Assembly (NCBI RefSeq): GCF_017114825.1
Contig: NZ_JADEVO010000019.1
Location: forward strand, 41,017-105,016
From: Pseudomonas gregormendelii
Lineage (GTDB): Bacteria > Pseudomonadota > Gammaproteobacteria > Pseudomonadales > Pseudomonadaceae
Length of the DNA stretch: 64,000 nucleotides
Reading direction: 5' to 3'
Shown here: positions 1 through 11,212 of the stretch, in pieces
Position numbering within the stretch: the stretch's first letter is position 1
How the letters are laid out: each line of letters begins with the position of its first letter
The notes under the pieces: model-generated
The model's input: the letters and a program-made list of their open reading frames with translations, nothing else
What the model was told of the DNA's origin: nothing
Databases searched by the model: none
Translations under genes and position numbers: made by a program

Positions 1-1151
<1,151 letters not shown>

Positions 1152-1190
1152 CTAAATGGGGAGCAAGACTTATCTTCAATGAGGTGAGGG

Positions 1191-1511
1191 ATGGTTGAGT
1201 CACAGCAAAAAGTCACGAAACCGCAGCTGTATGAACGACTGATCGATCGTCTGGGGATCGCCCTGGACGCTGCTAAAACCGCTGACCGGCTGCGCGATGA
1301 GCGCCCCCTCGAGTTGGAACTGCGTGGCCTGAGCCCCGCAGAATTTGCCTTGGTAAAAGCGTATCTGGACCGCAGTGAACGTGAAACACACGGATGCCTG
1401 TCAGAAGCAGTGAAGCAGCTTGACGCACCGCGCTCGGCCAAAATCATCTGGCTCAAGGACAAGATACCTGGCAGGGACGCGGTAAAGGTCCGGTCGCTGC
1501 AATTCAAATAA
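1191..1511 (+). CDS. Conserved hypothetical protein, 106 aa
   Basis: I do not recognise a domain. It is a small, charged, soluble protein with no signal peptide or membrane segment. Residues about 10-85 look helical, and the C-terminus is basic. The ATG is preceded by GAGG six bases upstream, a good ribosome binding site. A neighbouring gene of similar size next to leuS is, from memory, usual in Pseudomonas. It lies between leuS and the YdcF-type gene. The antisense frames over it are shadows. Confidence 0.7.
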   Translation: MVESQQKVTKPQLYERLIDRLGIALDAAKTADRLRDERPLELELRGLSPAEFALVKAYLDRSERETHGCLSEAVKQLDAPRSAKIIWLKDKIPGRDAVKVRSLQFK

Positions 1512-1617
1512 ATAAGGCTCCGGCCGCATTTCAGGCAATGAAGCAGTCTAGTCCTTTCGATTTAGTTGTCGCATTGCGTCAACCCTCTTAGGCTTCGGGC
1601 ATCTCTGGAGATGCTCG

Positions 1618-2379
1618 ATGCCTTTTCGTTATTTCGTGAAACAACTTCTCTTGCCGCCCGGCATCCTGTTGCTTTTGCTGGCCCTTGGCTGGTGGCTGCG
1701 CCGCACCCGGCCACGACTGGCTGGCCTGTGCTTTGCGTTGGGCCTGGGGGGCTTCTGGCTGATGAGCCTGCCGATTGTCGTGCAGTGGAGTGCCAATGCC
1801 CTGGAGCGCGTGCCGCCGCTGACACGTGAAGAGTGGGCGACACTTGGCCAACGTGCCGATGCCATCGTGGTTCTGGGTTCAGGGCGCGAGCGTGGTGACC
1901 CGGCATGGGGCGCCGATCAGCCGACAGGTATCGGGCTGGAGCGGCAACGTTATGCCGCGCGCCTGGCCAAGGCGTCGGGGTTGCCGGTGCTCACCAGTGG
2001 CGGCTTGCATTACGGCACCCCACCTTCCGAAGCCAGGTTGATGGCGGATTCGATGCTGGACGATTTCGGGGTGACCGTACGCTGGCAGGAAGGACTCAGC
2101 CGCACGACCTGGGAGAACGCGCAGATGAGCGCCAGCATGTTGCTGCCCCAGGGGATCAAGCGCGTGGTGCTGGTAACCCAGGCGGTCCACATGCCGCGGG
2201 CGGTATGGAGTTTCCAGAAAGCCGGATTCGAGGTGGTGCCTGCGCCGGTGGGGTTTCTCGGTGGGGATAACGCGCGACCGCTGGGCGGCTGGATGCCGGA
2301 GTTCAAGTCGATCTGGCAGAGCGGGCAGTTGATGAACGAGGCGGTAGGACAGGTGGGGTATTCGTTGTTTTACCGATAA
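1618..2379 (+). CDS. YdcF/SanA/ElyC-family (DUF218) membrane protein
   Basis: 253 residues. Two hydrophobic segments lie near the N-terminus (about residues 12-28 and 36-55). The DUF218 domain starts near residue 80 with ADAIVVLGSG and continues through LTSGGLHYG and the TTWENA and VLVTQAVHMPRA motifs. Known relatives (SanA, ElyC) sit in the inner membrane with the domain in the periplasm and affect envelope barrier or cell-wall precursor recycling; the exact reaction is unknown. It stands alone, followed by a REP pair. Confidence 0.85.
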   Translation: MPFRYFVKQLLLPPGILLLLLALGWWLRRTRPRLAGLCFALGLGGFWLMSLPIVVQWSANALERVPPLTREEWATLGQRADAIVVLGSGRERGDPAWGADQPTGIGLERQRYAARLAKASGLPVLTSGGLHYGTPPSEARLMADSMLDDFGVTVRWQEGLSRTTWENAQMSASMLLPQGIKRVVLVTQAVHMPRAVWSFQKAGFEVVPAPVGFLGGDNARPLGGWMPEFKSIWQSGQLMNEAVGQVGYSLFYR

Positions 2380-2404
2380 ACCGTGCTTAGGCATTCCGCG
2401 CTCT

Positions 2405-2506
2405 CTGTAGGAGCGAGCTTGCTCGCGAAAAACTTAACGACACCGCGTTCATTCAGAATGCCCGCGTTATCGTTAGCGTCCATCGCGAGCGAGCTCGCTC
2501 CTACAG
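2405..2506. repeat. REP inverted pair
   Basis: Two inverted REP-type hairpin units in the convergent gap between the ydcF-like gene and lnt. The left unit reads CTGTAGGAGCGAGC and the right unit is its near complement ending GAGCTCGCTCCTACAG, about 55 bases apart. This is typical of Pseudomonas REP doublets. Confidence 0.85.
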
Positions 2507-2510
2507 ACAG

Positions 2511-4034
2511 TCAGACGGTTTTTGCCATCCGGTTCGCCACCAGCGCCCAGCCAAACAACAACACACACACCACGATCAAGGGCCACGAACGCCATTGCAG
2601 GTAAGGCGTCAGGTTATGCATCGGCACCACTTCGCCATACAGGATGCCGCGCTCGAACTGCGGAATCTGTGCGGTGATCTGGCCGAATGGGTTGATCAGT
2701 CCGGTGACGCCATTGTTGGTCGCGCGAATCATCCAGCGACCGGCCTCCAGTGCGCGCATCTGCGCCATCTGCAAGTGTTGCAGCGGGCCGATGGACGTAC
2801 CAAACCAGGTGTCGTTGCTGATCGTCAGCAGCAGGTCGCTGCGCGCCGACAGGTCGGCGGCGAAGTCTGGATACACCACTTCGTAGCAAATGAACGGCGC
2901 AATCTGATAACCCTTGGCTTGCAGCAGTGGCTGATCGGCCGGGCCGCGTGCGAAGTCGGACATCGGCAGGTCGAAGAACGCGATCAACCCGCGCAGGATG
3001 TCCTGCAGCGGCACGTATTCACCGAACGGGACGAGTTTCTGCTTGAGGTAGGTCCCGTCGCCTTCACCGACCACGGTAATGCCGTTGTAAAAGCGTTTCT
3101 GGTGGTGAACTTCCTGACGGATCGGCACGCCGGTGATCAGCGCAGAATCACGCTCGGCCGCGAACTTGCCCATCATGTTCAGGTAGCCTTCGGCGGATTC
3201 CTTGAGTACCGGAACCGCAGTTTCCGGCCAGATCAGCAGGTCGACCCGCTTGGAGCTGAGGCTCATGTCGCGATACAGGGCAAGCTGAGCGTTCAGCTGC
3301 GCCGGGTCCCACTTCATGCTCTGTTCGACGTTGCCCTGGATCGCGGCAACACTCAGCGGCGCGCCCGAGGGGCTGGTCCAGGCGTGTTCCTTCAGCGCAA
3401 TGCCTGCCACCCACGGGCCGGCCAGCAGTAATACGCCCACCGCCATGAAACCTTTGTGTCCAGTGCGGACCAGGCGCAGGCCGTTACAGATAAGCGCCGC
3501 TGTGAGGGCCAGGGCAAAGGAGATCAGCCACATCCCGCCCACAGGCGCGAGCCCGGCCAGAGGCCCGTCGAGCTGGCTGTAACCGGAGTAGAGCCACGGG
3601 AAACCAGTGAGGAACCAGCCCCGGAAGGCTTCCTGGGCGACCCACAACGCGGCGAATGCCAGGGCGTCAGCCAGCGGCGCCTCATTACGGCGCAGCCAGC
3701 GCGCCCAGATCCACGCGGGCAGCGCGAAGAACCAGGCGATCGCCGCCGTGAAGATCAGCATCAGGAACCCGGCCAGCAGCACCGAGGCGCCACCGAAGTG
3801 GTGGATGCTGTAATAGATCCAGCTGGTACCGGCACCGAACAGGCCAAAACCGAAGCACCAGCCACGGCCCAAGGCCTGGCGTGGAGTCAGTTGGCGTAAG
3901 CCGGCGTAGAAAAAGCCGACCGCCAGCAATGCCAGCGGCCAGATATCGAACGGCGCCAGGGCCAGGGTGGTGAGTGCACCGGCCGCCACGGCCAGCAGGT
4001 TACCGGGCCAGCCGGGGGCGGTCAGACGGCGCAT
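2511..4034 (-). CDS. lnt: Apolipoprotein N-acyltransferase
   Basis: Transfers the third acyl chain to the N-terminal cysteine of lipoproteins at the inner membrane, the last step of lipoprotein maturation. 507 residues, the normal length. The N-terminal half is a run of membrane helices. The periplasmic nitrilase-like half shows the expected triad regions: Glu in LIWPETAVPV (about residue 270), Lys in KQKLVPFGEYVP and Cys in PFICYEVVYPD. A last helix closes the C-terminus. It lies 8 bases downstream of corC, in the usual corC-lnt arrangement. Confidence 0.97.
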   Translation of the reverse strand: MRRLTAPGWPGNLLAVAAGALTTLALAPFDIWPLALLAVGFFYAGLRQLTPRQALGRGWCFGFGLFGAGTSWIYYSIHHFGGASVLLAGFLMLIFTAAIAWFFALPAWIWARWLRRNEAPLADALAFAALWVAQEAFRGWFLTGFPWLYSGYSQLDGPLAGLAPVGGMWLISFALALTAALICNGLRLVRTGHKGFMAVGVLLLAGPWVAGIALKEHAWTSPSGAPLSVAAIQGNVEQSMKWDPAQLNAQLALYRDMSLSSKRVDLLIWPETAVPVLKESAEGYLNMMGKFAAERDSALITGVPIRQEVHHQKRFYNGITVVGEGDGTYLKQKLVPFGEYVPLQDILRGLIAFFDLPMSDFARGPADQPLLQAKGYQIAPFICYEVVYPDFAADLSARSDLLLTISNDTWFGTSIGPLQHLQMAQMRALEAGRWMIRATNNGVTGLINPFGQITAQIPQFERGILYGEVVPMHNLTPYLQWRSWPLIVVCVLLFGWALVANRMAKTV

Positions 4035-4042
4035 TTCAATCC

Positions 4043-4882
4043 TTAGCGAGCAATGGGTGTCAGGCGCAGCAAGTGAATTCGACGGCTGTCGGCGTTCAGG
4101 ATGCGGAAGCGGTAAGGGCCGATTTCAGTGATTTCGTTGCGTTTTGGCAAGTGCCCGAACGCGCTCATCACCAGGCCTCCGACGGTGTCGAACTCGTCAT
4201 CGGAGAACTCGCTGTCGAAGAACTCGTTGAAGTTCTCGATCGGCGTCAGGGCCTTGATCAGGAAGTCACCGCTGGGCAGTGGCTTGATGTAGCTGTCTTC
4301 TTCGACGTCGTGCTCGTCTTCGATGTCGCCAACGATCTGTTCCAGCACGTCTTCGATGGTCACCAGGCCCGCGACACCGCCGTATTCGTCGATCACGATG
4401 GCCATGTGATTGTGGTTGGCGCGGAATTCGCGCAGCAGCACATTAAGGCGCTTGGACTCCGGCACGAAAGTGGCCGGGCGCAGCAGATCCTTGATGTTGA
4501 AGCTGTCGCCGTTCTCCTTGAGGATCAACGGCAGCAGGTCCTTGGCCAGTAACACGCCCATCACGTCATCGTGGCTTTCGCCGATCACCGGGTAGCGGGA
4601 GTGGGCCGAATCGACCACGGCAGGCAGGAACTCGCGGGGTGTCTGGGTCGCCTTGATGCTGATCATCTGCGAGCGCGGGACCATGATGTCCCGTACCTGC
4701 AGGTCAGCGACCTGGATGGCGCCTTCGACAATGGCCAGCGCTTCGCTGTCCAGCAACTTGTTCTGGTGGGCATCACGCAAAAGCTCGAGGAGCTCCTGGC
4801 GGTTTTTCGGCTCGTGGGCAAAAGCCTGGGTGAGCTTACCCAGCCATGACTTCTGCCCGTTGCTCGATCGATCTTCGCTCAT
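4043..4882 (-). CDS. corC: CorC/HlyC-family CBS-domain protein
   Basis: 279 residues. A short charged N-terminus leads to a pair of CBS domains (about residues 65-185, beginning near VRDIMVPRSQM) and a C-terminal CorC/HlyC transporter-associated domain (about 195-275). There is no DUF21 membrane domain, so this is the soluble CorC (YbeX) type linked to magnesium and cobalt efflux. The CBS domains probably bind nucleotides. It lies between ybeY (5 bases away) and lnt in a tight leftward operon. Confidence 0.93.
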   Translation of the reverse strand: MSEDRSSNGQKSWLGKLTQAFAHEPKNRQELLELLRDAHQNKLLDSEALAIVEGAIQVADLQVRDIMVPRSQMISIKATQTPREFLPAVVDSAHSRYPVIGESHDDVMGVLLAKDLLPLILKENGDSFNIKDLLRPATFVPESKRLNVLLREFRANHNHMAIVIDEYGGVAGLVTIEDVLEQIVGDIEDEHDVEEDSYIKPLPSGDFLIKALTPIENFNEFFDSEFSDDEFDTVGGLVMSAFGHLPKRNEITEIGPYRFRILNADSRRIHLLRLTPIAR

Positions 4883-4887
4883 AGCGA

Positions 4888-5382
4888 TTACTCTGAATCC
4901 TTTGTTGTAACGATAGGGGATGTTTCTGTTTCGTCGTCCGCGTACGGGTCCGGATGACCCAACTCGGCAAGCAACGTTCGTTCCAGCGCTTCCATTTCTT
5001 CGGCTTCGTCGTCATCTATATGGTCGTAACCCAACAGATGCAAGCAGCCATGAATCACCAGATGCGCCCAGTGGGCCTTTAGTTCCTTGCCTTGTTCAGC
5101 GGCCTCGCGCTCGACCACCGCCACGCAGATCACCAGATCGCCCAGCAGCGGTATATCGAGGAACTCGTCAGGCACGTCAGCCGGAAACGACAGTACGTTG
5201 GTGGCATAGTCTTTCTGCCGCCAGGTGTGGTTCAGCTCGCGCGCCTCTTCCTGGTCAACCAGGCGAATGGTCATTTCGGAATCGGCGGTGCGTTGGCGCA
5301 GGGCCAGCTCGCACCATTGGCGGAACTCGGCTTCGCTGGGAACAGGCGCCTGGGTAGCCAGTTGCAGATCAAGCTCAAGCAT
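4888..5382 (-). CDS. ybeY: Endoribonuclease YbeY, 16S rRNA maturation
   Basis: A zinc-dependent single-strand RNase involved in 3'-end maturation of 16S rRNA and ribosome quality control. The metal site is visible as [11 protein letters not shown] (the H-G-x-x-H-L-x-G-x-D-H motif) about three quarters along. I chose the ATG at 5382 ([10 protein letters not shown], 164 aa), which overlaps the end of phoH by 8 bases. The reading frame stays open 15 codons further upstream inside phoH, but that extension is not needed. Residues after the motif form an acidic tail. Confidence 0.95.
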   Translation of the reverse strand: MLELDLQLATQAPVPSEAEFRQWCELALRQRTADSEMTIRLVDQEEARELNHTWRQKDYATNVLSFPADVPDEFLDIPLLGDLVICVAVVEREAAEQGKELKAHWAHLVIHGCLHLLGYDHIDDDEAEEMEALERTLLAELGHPDPYADDETETSPIVTTKDSE

Positions 5383-6379
5383 CGCGGCGGCTGTCCTTCG
5401 GTGCTTCGTCGGCCACACGGTTTTCAAAGCGCTCGTAGGCTTCGACGATGCGTTGCACCAGCGGATGGCGCACGACGTCCTTGGGCATGAAATGGGTAAA
5501 ACTGATGCCTGGCACGTCCTTGAGCACCTCGATCACGTGGTGCAGCCCGGATTTGGTGCCCTTTGGCAGGTCGACCTGGGTGATGTCACCGGTGATGACT
5601 GCCGTGGAGCCGAAGCCGATCCGGGTCAGGAACATCTTCATCTGCTCAACGGTGGTGTTCTGGCTTTCGTCGAGGATGATGAAGCTGTTATTGAGCGTGC
5701 GGCCACGCATGTAGGCCAGCGGTGCGACTTCGATTACCTGGCGTTCGATCAGCTTGGCCACGTATTCGAAGCCGAGCATTTCGTACAGCGCGTCGTACAG
5801 CGGGCGCAGGTAAGGGTCGATTTTCTGCGACAGGTCGCCCGGCAGGAAACCGAGCTTTTCGCCCGCTTCAACCGCCGGACGAACCAGCAGGATGCGGCGG
5901 ATTTGCTCCCGTTCCAGCGCATCTACTGCGCAAGCAACGGCCAGGTAAGTCTTGCCGGTACCGGCGGGGCCGATGCCGAAGTTGATGTCGTTGCCGAGGA
6001 TTTCCTTCACGTAGCGCAACTGATTCAAGCCGCGAGGGCGAATCATGCCTTTTTTGGTGCGCAGGGCGACGGACGGTTCGGACGGGGACACGTTATCCAG
6101 CTCTGCGACGGCCGATTCCTGCAGGAACAGGTGGACCATGTCTGGCGACAGCTCGGTACCCTTGGTTTCCCGGTACAGGCGGCGCAGCAGGTTTTCCGCG
6201 GAGGTGGTGTGTTTAGGGTCGCCGATCAGCTCGAACTGGTTCCCGCGGTTGCGGATCTCGATTGTCAGGCGCTGTTCGATCAAGCGCAGGTGCTCGTCGA
6301 ATTGCCCGCACAGATTGGCGAAGCGGCGAGCCTCAAAGGGCTCGAGGATAAAGCGATGTGGTTCGATAGGTGCGTTCAA
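5375..6379 (-). CDS. PhoH-family ATPase
   Basis: 334 residues. Walker A is [11 protein letters not shown] and Walker B is FIILDESQN, both in the PhoH domain of the C-terminal two thirds. The N-terminal third resembles the KH-like nucleic-acid binding part of this family. PhoH-like proteins next to ybeY are thought to act as RNA-linked ATPases or helicases in rRNA processing, which the 8-base overlap with ybeY supports. The precise role is inference. Confidence 0.93.
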   Translation of the reverse strand: MNAPIEPHRFILEPFEARRFANLCGQFDEHLRLIEQRLTIEIRNRGNQFELIGDPKHTTSAENLLRRLYRETKGTELSPDMVHLFLQESAVAELDNVSPSEPSVALRTKKGMIRPRGLNQLRYVKEILGNDINFGIGPAGTGKTYLAVACAVDALEREQIRRILLVRPAVEAGEKLGFLPGDLSQKIDPYLRPLYDALYEMLGFEYVAKLIERQVIEVAPLAYMRGRTLNNSFIILDESQNTTVEQMKMFLTRIGFGSTAVITGDITQVDLPKGTKSGLHHVIEVLKDVPGISFTHFMPKDVVRHPLVQRIVEAYERFENRVADEAPKDSRRDA

Positions 6380-6492
6380 GGTCGTATTTAGCCGCCCTGG
6401 GGCAATTAGGATGAAATCAAGGATAACGCCAGTGGGCTGGGTGCGAAAGCTCTTAAATGGATGAGCTCATTCTTATGATCAACTCCGTCCAC

Positions 6493-6582
6493 TGTGGGAG
6501 CTGGATTGCCAGCGATGAGGCCATCAAGTCCAGCGAAGATGTTGCCAGTTACGCCGCTATCGCTGGCAAGCCACCTCCCACA
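6493..6582. repeat. REP inverted pair
   Basis: The left unit begins TGTGGGAGCTGGATTGCCAG and the right unit ends CTGGCAAGCCACCTCCCACA. They are inverted and separated by about 40 bases, in the 228-base phoH-miaB gap. Nothing else is evident in that gap. Confidence 0.8.
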
Positions 6583-6607
6583 AAGTCTTCAATGCCTCGG
6601 ATATTTG

Positions 6608-7936
6608 CTACTGGATCAACGAGCCCCGCAGTGAGTGCGGCTGTGCGGCATCGATGTGCACGTCGGCAAACTGGCCAATCAGGGTTGGATTGTCGCAACG
6701 GAAGTTGACGATACGATTATTCTCGGTGCGGCCTTGCAGTTCGCCAGGGTCCTTTTTCGAATAATCGGTGACCAGGATCCGCTGGATCGAACCGACCATT
6801 TGTCGGCTGATTTCGAAACCTTGCTGGTTCAGGCGATGTTGCAAAGCGTTCAGGCGCTCTTTTTTCAACGCTTCCGGCGTCTCGTCCGCCAGGTCGGCTG
6901 CCGGCGTGCCCGGGCGCTGGCTATAGACGAACGAGTAGGAGAAGTCGAAACCGACGTCCTCGATCAGCTTCATGGTCTGCTCGAAATCTTTTTCGGTTTC
7001 GCCCGGAAAACCGACGATAAAGTCCGAACTGATGCAAATTCCCGGAACGGCTGCACGCAATTTGCGCAGCTTGGATTTGTACTCCAGCGCCGTGTGGTTG
7101 CGCTTCATCGCCGAGAGAATCCGATCGGAACCCGACTGAACCGGCAAATGCAGGTGTTTGACCAGTTGCGGTACTTCGGCGTGGGCCTGGATCAGGCTGT
7201 CGGAGAACTCCAGCGGGTGTGAAGTGGTGTAGCGGATGCGGTCGATGCCATCGACAGCCGCAACTACGCGGATCAGCTCGGCCAGGTCGGCCAGGCGTCC
7301 GTCGTGAGTGGCGCCACGATAGCCGTTGACGTTCTGGCCCAACAGGGTCACCTCACGCACGCCATTTTCGGCCAGGTGGATGATCTCGGCGATCACGTCG
7401 TCGAACGGGCGGCTGACTTCTTCGCCGCGGGTGTAAGGCACCACGCAGAAAGTGCAGTACTTGCTGCACCCTTCCATCACCGACACGTAGGCGCTTGGGC
7501 CGTCGATGCGCGGCTCGGGCAGGTGGTCGAATTTTTCGATTTCCGGAAAGGAGACGTCGACTTGCGGCAACTTGGTGGCACGCGCGGCGTCGATCATTTC
7601 TGGCAGGCGGTGCAATGTCTGTGGTCCGAACACTACGTCGACATAGGGCGCGCGGTCGCGAATGGCCGCACCTTCCTGGCTCGCCACGCAACCGCCCACG
7701 GCGATCACCATGTCCGGGTTGGCCAGTTTCAATTCGCGCCAGCGGCCGAGCTGGGAGTACACCCGGTCCTGGGCACGTTCGCGGATCGAGCAGGTATTGA
7801 GCAGGATCACGTCGGCATCTTCAGCGCGAGCAGTGACTTCCAGGGCCTGGTGTTCACCCAGTAAGTCGACCATGCGCGAGCTGTCGTACTCGTTCATCTG
7901 GCAACCGTGGGTTTCGATGTAAAGCTTCTTGGCCAT
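6608..7936 (-). CDS. miaB: tRNA-2-methylthio-N6-dimethylallyladenosine synthase
   Basis: A radical-SAM methylthiotransferase that modifies i6A37 of tRNAs reading UNN codons. Domain order is the N-terminal UPF0004 domain with its cysteines (first in [10 protein letters not shown]), then the radical SAM core with CSKYCTFC (C-x3-C-x2-C), then the C-terminal TRAM domain. The ATG at 7936 ([12 protein letters not shown]) gives 442 residues, the normal length; the open frame extends 16 codons upstream with weaker starts. It diverges from the DUF1820 gene. Confidence 0.96.
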   Translation of the reverse strand: MAKKLYIETHGCQMNEYDSSRMVDLLGEHQALEVTARAEDADVILLNTCSIRERAQDRVYSQLGRWRELKLANPDMVIAVGGCVASQEGAAIRDRAPYVDVVFGPQTLHRLPEMIDAARATKLPQVDVSFPEIEKFDHLPEPRIDGPSAYVSVMEGCSKYCTFCVVPYTRGEEVSRPFDDVIAEIIHLAENGVREVTLLGQNVNGYRGATHDGRLADLAELIRVVAAVDGIDRIRYTTSHPLEFSDSLIQAHAEVPQLVKHLHLPVQSGSDRILSAMKRNHTALEYKSKLRKLRAAVPGICISSDFIVGFPGETEKDFEQTMKLIEDVGFDFSYSFVYSQRPGTPAADLADETPEALKKERLNALQHRLNQQGFEISRQMVGSIQRILVTDYSKKDPGELQGRTENNRIVNFRCDNPTLIGQFADVHIDAAQPHSLRGSLIQ

Positions 7937-8020
7937 GGACAGAGTCATCACGTGATTCAAAGAACCGCGCATTATAGGGAACATGGTCCCATGTTCCTAC
8001 CGCTGTGCGTCCGGCGGCTA

Positions 8021-8029
8021 TGCTATAGT
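8021..8029 (+). promoter_or_regulatory. Candidate extended -10 promoter
   Basis: TGCTATAGT carries a TGn extension followed by TATAGT, about 43 bases before the start codon of the DUF1820 gene, inside the miaB divergent gap. No convincing -35 element lies 17 bases upstream. This is pattern recognition only. Confidence 0.4.
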
Positions 8030-8071
8030 TCGCGCCCTCATTTTTATCCCCCGATGTGTTGCTCGCCCACC

Positions 8072-8401
8072 ATGACCAAACGTGAAGCTCCAATCTACAA
8101 GGTGATTTTCCTCAACCAGGGCCAGGTGTACGAAATGTATGCCAAACAGATCTACCAAAGTGATCTGTGGGGTTTCCTGGAAGTGGAAGAATTCGTCTTT
8201 GGCGAGCGCACGCAAGTGGTCGTCGATCCGAGCGAAGAGAAGCTCAAGGCTCAGTTCGAGGGTGTGGTACGCAGTTTTGTGCCGATGCATTCGATTGTGC
8301 GCATCGATGAAGTGGAGCGCCTGGGTACGCCAAAAATCAGCGAAGCCCGTGGCGCGGTCGGCAATGTGATGCCGTTTCCGATGCCGATGCCGGACAAGTA
8401 A
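8072..8401 (+). CDS. DUF1820 family protein
   Basis: 109 residues starting MTKREAPIYKVIFLNQG. It is a small cytoplasmic protein of a family (DUF1820) that is widespread in gammaproteobacteria and has no assigned function. The conserved strands around VIFLNQGQVYEMYAKQ and FLEVEEFVFGE and the C-terminal PFPMPMP stretch are visible. The ATG at 8072 was chosen because the conserved family start lies there; upstream in-frame codons run into the promoter region. Confidence 0.9.
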   Translation: MTKREAPIYKVIFLNQGQVYEMYAKQIYQSDLWGFLEVEEFVFGERTQVVVDPSEEKLKAQFEGVVRSFVPMHSIVRIDEVERLGTPKISEARGAVGNVMPFPMPMPDK

Positions 8402-8424
8402 GCCTTCGAGACCGCGTCGACCTT

Positions 8425-8444
8425 ATCGCTGGCAAGCCAGCGAT
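8425..8444. repeat. Single REP-like hairpin
   Basis: ATCGCTGG, a 4-base loop CAAG, and CCAGCGAT form a perfect 8-bp stem in the short convergent gap after the DUF1820 gene. No T-run follows, so it is more like a REP unit than a terminator. Confidence 0.6.
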
Positions 8445-8468
8445 GGGGTCGTCAGATAGAAGCAAAAA

Positions 8469-9017
8469 TCAGGGAAGTGGCGAAAACGGCGTTCGCCCAT
8501 CCGCGCTTTGCAATTCCATCAAGTACTTGCGGAAAATCTGCCCGAGCACCTGAGTGGCCACCTCAAGCTCTTCACGCGGCATCTTCTCGGCCACCTCGTC
8601 GGCAGTGTCCAGCGCATCCTCCGCGCCATTGACCGCCGCCATCTTCAGCACGATATACGCCTGGACATTGTTGGCCGGCACACCTTCGCCGTGGAAGAAC
8701 ATGGTGCCGAGCTTGAATTGCGCCTGGGCGTGGCCTTGCAGTGAGGCTTTTTCGAAGTAGCTCAGGGCTTGATTGAGGTCGCGCGGCGCATTTTTGCCGT
8801 CGTAGTAGAACTCACCCAACTCGTATTGCGCCTGTGCATCCCCTTCATCCGAGGCTTTCTGGCAGGCAGCAAGCGCCTGGGCCAAGTCCTGCGGCTGAGT
8901 ATTGAGGGTGCAGCGACCCATCGCTGGGATTAACAACGAGTTGCCGCCTGCTTGTACAAGCAAGGGCTGAAGGAGCAACAGGCAGCCCAGTGCAAGGGCG
9001 CGGCCGGTGCGGTTCAT
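8469..9017 (-). CDS. Secreted Sel1/TPR-like repeat protein
   Basis: 182 residues with a signal peptide (MNRTGRALALGCLLLLQPLLVQA, cut after about residue 23). Two or more Sel1-type repeats follow, with AQYELGEFYYDGKNAPRD and AQFKLGTMFFHGEGVPAN each recognisable by the A-x-x-x-L-G-x-x-(Y/F)-x-x-G pattern. Such proteins are usually periplasmic protein-interaction scaffolds. No partner is suggested by the neighbourhood. Confidence 0.85.
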   Translation of the reverse strand: MNRTGRALALGCLLLLQPLLVQAGGNSLLIPAMGRCTLNTQPQDLAQALAACQKASDEGDAQAQYELGEFYYDGKNAPRDLNQALSYFEKASLQGHAQAQFKLGTMFFHGEGVPANNVQAYIVLKMAAVNGAEDALDTADEVAEKMPREELEVATQVLGQIFRKYLMELQSADGRTPFSPLP

Positions 9018-9241
9018 GGGAATCGACTTACCTCTGAAGGGCGCGCGGACCCATCGAGGGGATCCAATAAGCGCGCATTATGAAATAAGCAGGGCCATCC
9101 TTACAAAGTCTTTACTCGTTTTTCTGCTGCGAGGGAAATATATAACCCACTTTGCGGGAAAAACCTGGCAGATGAGCAGGAAAAGGTGCGCGGATGCAGG
9201 GAATACTGACGCTGGCAATCACCAACGTCAGCGGCACGGCA

Positions 9242-10525
9242 TTACTTCAAGGCAGCGAATGCACGTTCAGCGGCATCCAGCGTCAGTTTCAACTCGGCTT
9301 CGCCATGGGCGATGGAGGTGAAACCGGCTTCGAATGCGCTTGGCGCCAGGTACACGCCGCCTTCGAGCATCAGGTGGAAGAAACGCCCGAACAGTTTGGC
9401 ATCGCTGGCCATTACGTCGTCGAAGGTCACGATGTCATCGGCACCACTGAAGTACAGGCCGAACATGCCGCCGGCCTGGGTGGTCACGAACGGGATACCG
9501 GCTGCATCGGCGCGTTGTTGCAGGCCATCGAGCAGGCGACTGGTGTAGTCGGTCAACTCGGCATGGAAGCCAGGACGGCTGATCAGGCGCAAGGTGGTCA
9601 GGCCCGCCGCCATTGCCAGCGGGTTACCCGACAGCGTACCGGCCTGGTAAACAGGCCCCAGTGGTGCAATGTGCGACATGATTTCACGCTTGCCGCCGAA
9701 GCAGCCAACCGGCATGCCACCACCAATGATCTTGCCGAAGGTGGTCAGGTCCGGGTTCACGCCGTAATGCGCTTGTGCACCGCCCAGTGCCACGCGGAAA
9801 CCGGTCATCACTTCGTCGAAAATCAGCACCACGCCGTGCTTGTCGCACAGGGTCCGCAGGCCTTCGAGAAAGCCCGGTGCCGGAGGAACGCAGTTCATGT
9901 TGCCGGCCACCGGCTCGACGATGATGCACGCGACGTCCTGGCCCACTTCAGCGAGCATGGTTTCGACGGCGTCGATGTCGTTGAAGGGCAAAGTCAGCGT
10001 GTGTTTGGCAAATGCCGCCGGTACACCTGCCGAACTCGGCACGCCTTGGGTCAGGGCGCCGGAACCGGCCTTGACCAGCAGGCTGTCGGAGTGACCGTGA
10101 TAGCAGCCTTCGAACTTGATGATGCTGTCGCGACCGGTAAAGCCGCGGGCCAGGCGAATGGCACTCATGGTCGCTTCGGTGCCGGAGCTGACCATGCGCA
10201 CCATTTCCATTGAAGGCACGAGCGAGCACACCAGATCCGCCATCTGGGTTTCCATCTCGGTCGGTGCGCCATAGGACAGGCCGTGCTCAAGCTGCTTGCG
10301 CACGGCGTCCAGAACGTCCGGGTGGCTGTGGCCGAGGATCATCGGGCCCCACGAGCCGACGTAATCAACGTAGCGCTTATTGTCTTCGTCGGTGACGTAG
10401 GCCCCTTCAGCGTGTTTGAAAAACAGCGGCGTACCGCCAACGCTCTTGAACGCGCGCACTGGCGAGTTCACACCGCCGGGGATGTGTTTCTGGGCATTGG
10501 CAAATAGCGTTTCGGAACGAGACAT
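9242..10525 (-). CDS. hemL: Glutamate-1-semialdehyde 2,1-aminomutase
   Basis: A PLP enzyme that converts glutamate-1-semialdehyde to 5-aminolevulinate at the start of the C5 haem pathway. 427 residues, full length. The PLP lysine lies in [14 protein letters not shown]; the aminotransferase class III aspartate region is [13 protein letters not shown], and the conserved N-terminus is [13 protein letters not shown]. It lies 31 bases downstream of thiE on the same strand, so the two may be co-transcribed. Confidence 0.97.
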   Translation of the reverse strand: MSRSETLFANAQKHIPGGVNSPVRAFKSVGGTPLFFKHAEGAYVTDEDNKRYVDYVGSWGPMILGHSHPDVLDAVRKQLEHGLSYGAPTEMETQMADLVCSLVPSMEMVRMVSSGTEATMSAIRLARGFTGRDSIIKFEGCYHGHSDSLLVKAGSGALTQGVPSSAGVPAAFAKHTLTLPFNDIDAVETMLAEVGQDVACIIVEPVAGNMNCVPPAPGFLEGLRTLCDKHGVVLIFDEVMTGFRVALGGAQAHYGVNPDLTTFGKIIGGGMPVGCFGGKREIMSHIAPLGPVYQAGTLSGNPLAMAAGLTTLRLISRPGFHAELTDYTSRLLDGLQQRADAAGIPFVTTQAGGMFGLYFSGADDIVTFDDVMASDAKLFGRFFHLMLEGGVYLAPSAFEAGFTSIAHGEAELKLTLDAAERAFAALK

Positions 10526-10556
10526 GATCGGACTCTCAAATCAGATTTTAAGCGAC

Positions 10557-11180
10557 TTAAATGGAAAGCAGTTCGTTGAATGCGCGGGCGCGGCGTGTGA
10601 CTTCAGCCGTGCTTTGGGCGCCAAACAGGCCGTGGACCACCGCCAGCAGATCGACCCCGTGGGCCACCAGCGGCTCCGCGTTTTCCAGGGTGATGCCACC
10701 GATTGCGCAGATCGGCAAATGCAATGTGCTGCGAGCCTGATCCAGCAGTTCGAGGCTGCAGGTCGGCGCGCCGGGTTTGGTGCTGGAATTGAAGAAGCGA
10801 CCGAAGGCAACGTAACTGGCGCCTTCTTTGGCGGCCTGCTCGGCAAGGTTGATCTGCGCGTGGCAGGTCGAACCGATGATCGCCTGGCGGCCCAGCAATG
10901 CGCGGGCCGGGGTCAGCGGGCCGTCGGTCTGGCCGAGGTGTACGCCAACGTTCAGGCGCGCAGCCAGCTCGGCATCGTCATTGATGATCAGCCGGGTCTT
11001 GTAGCGGTCGCACAGATCCCGCAGGGTTTCGGCCTCGCGCAGGCGCCGCGCTTCGTCCGTACTCTTGTCGCGGTACTGCAGCAGGGTGACGCCACCTTCG
11101 AGCGCCGCCTCCACGTACGAGAGGAATTTACCGGCCAGCAACTGGCTGTCGGTGATGGCGTAAAGGCCACGTAGTTTCAT
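10557..11180 (-). CDS. thiE: Thiamine-phosphate synthase
   Basis: Joins HMP pyrophosphate and the thiazole phosphate to give thiamine monophosphate. 207 residues of TIM-barrel fold, starting [15 protein letters not shown]. The family motifs [18 protein letters not shown] and [10 protein letters not shown] are visible, and [10 protein letters not shown] forms the phosphate-binding loop. It lies between thiD (32 bases upstream) and hemL. Confidence 0.96.
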   Translation of the reverse strand: MKLRGLYAITDSQLLAGKFLSYVEAALEGGVTLLQYRDKSTDEARRLREAETLRDLCDRYKTRLIINDDAELAARLNVGVHLGQTDGPLTPARALLGRQAIIGSTCHAQINLAEQAAKEGASYVAFGRFFNSSTKPGAPTCSLELLDQARSTLHLPICAIGGITLENAEPLVAHGVDLLAVVHGLFGAQSTAEVTRRARAFNELLSI

Positions 11181-11212
11181 CGGACAAGCCTCACCGCATG
11201 ACTAATGGGAAG

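Noticed and set aside
5225..6391. 388-codon open frame antisense to phoH and part of ybeY
   Set aside because: The other strand encodes well-recognised PhoH and YbeY motifs; this frame has no family likeness.
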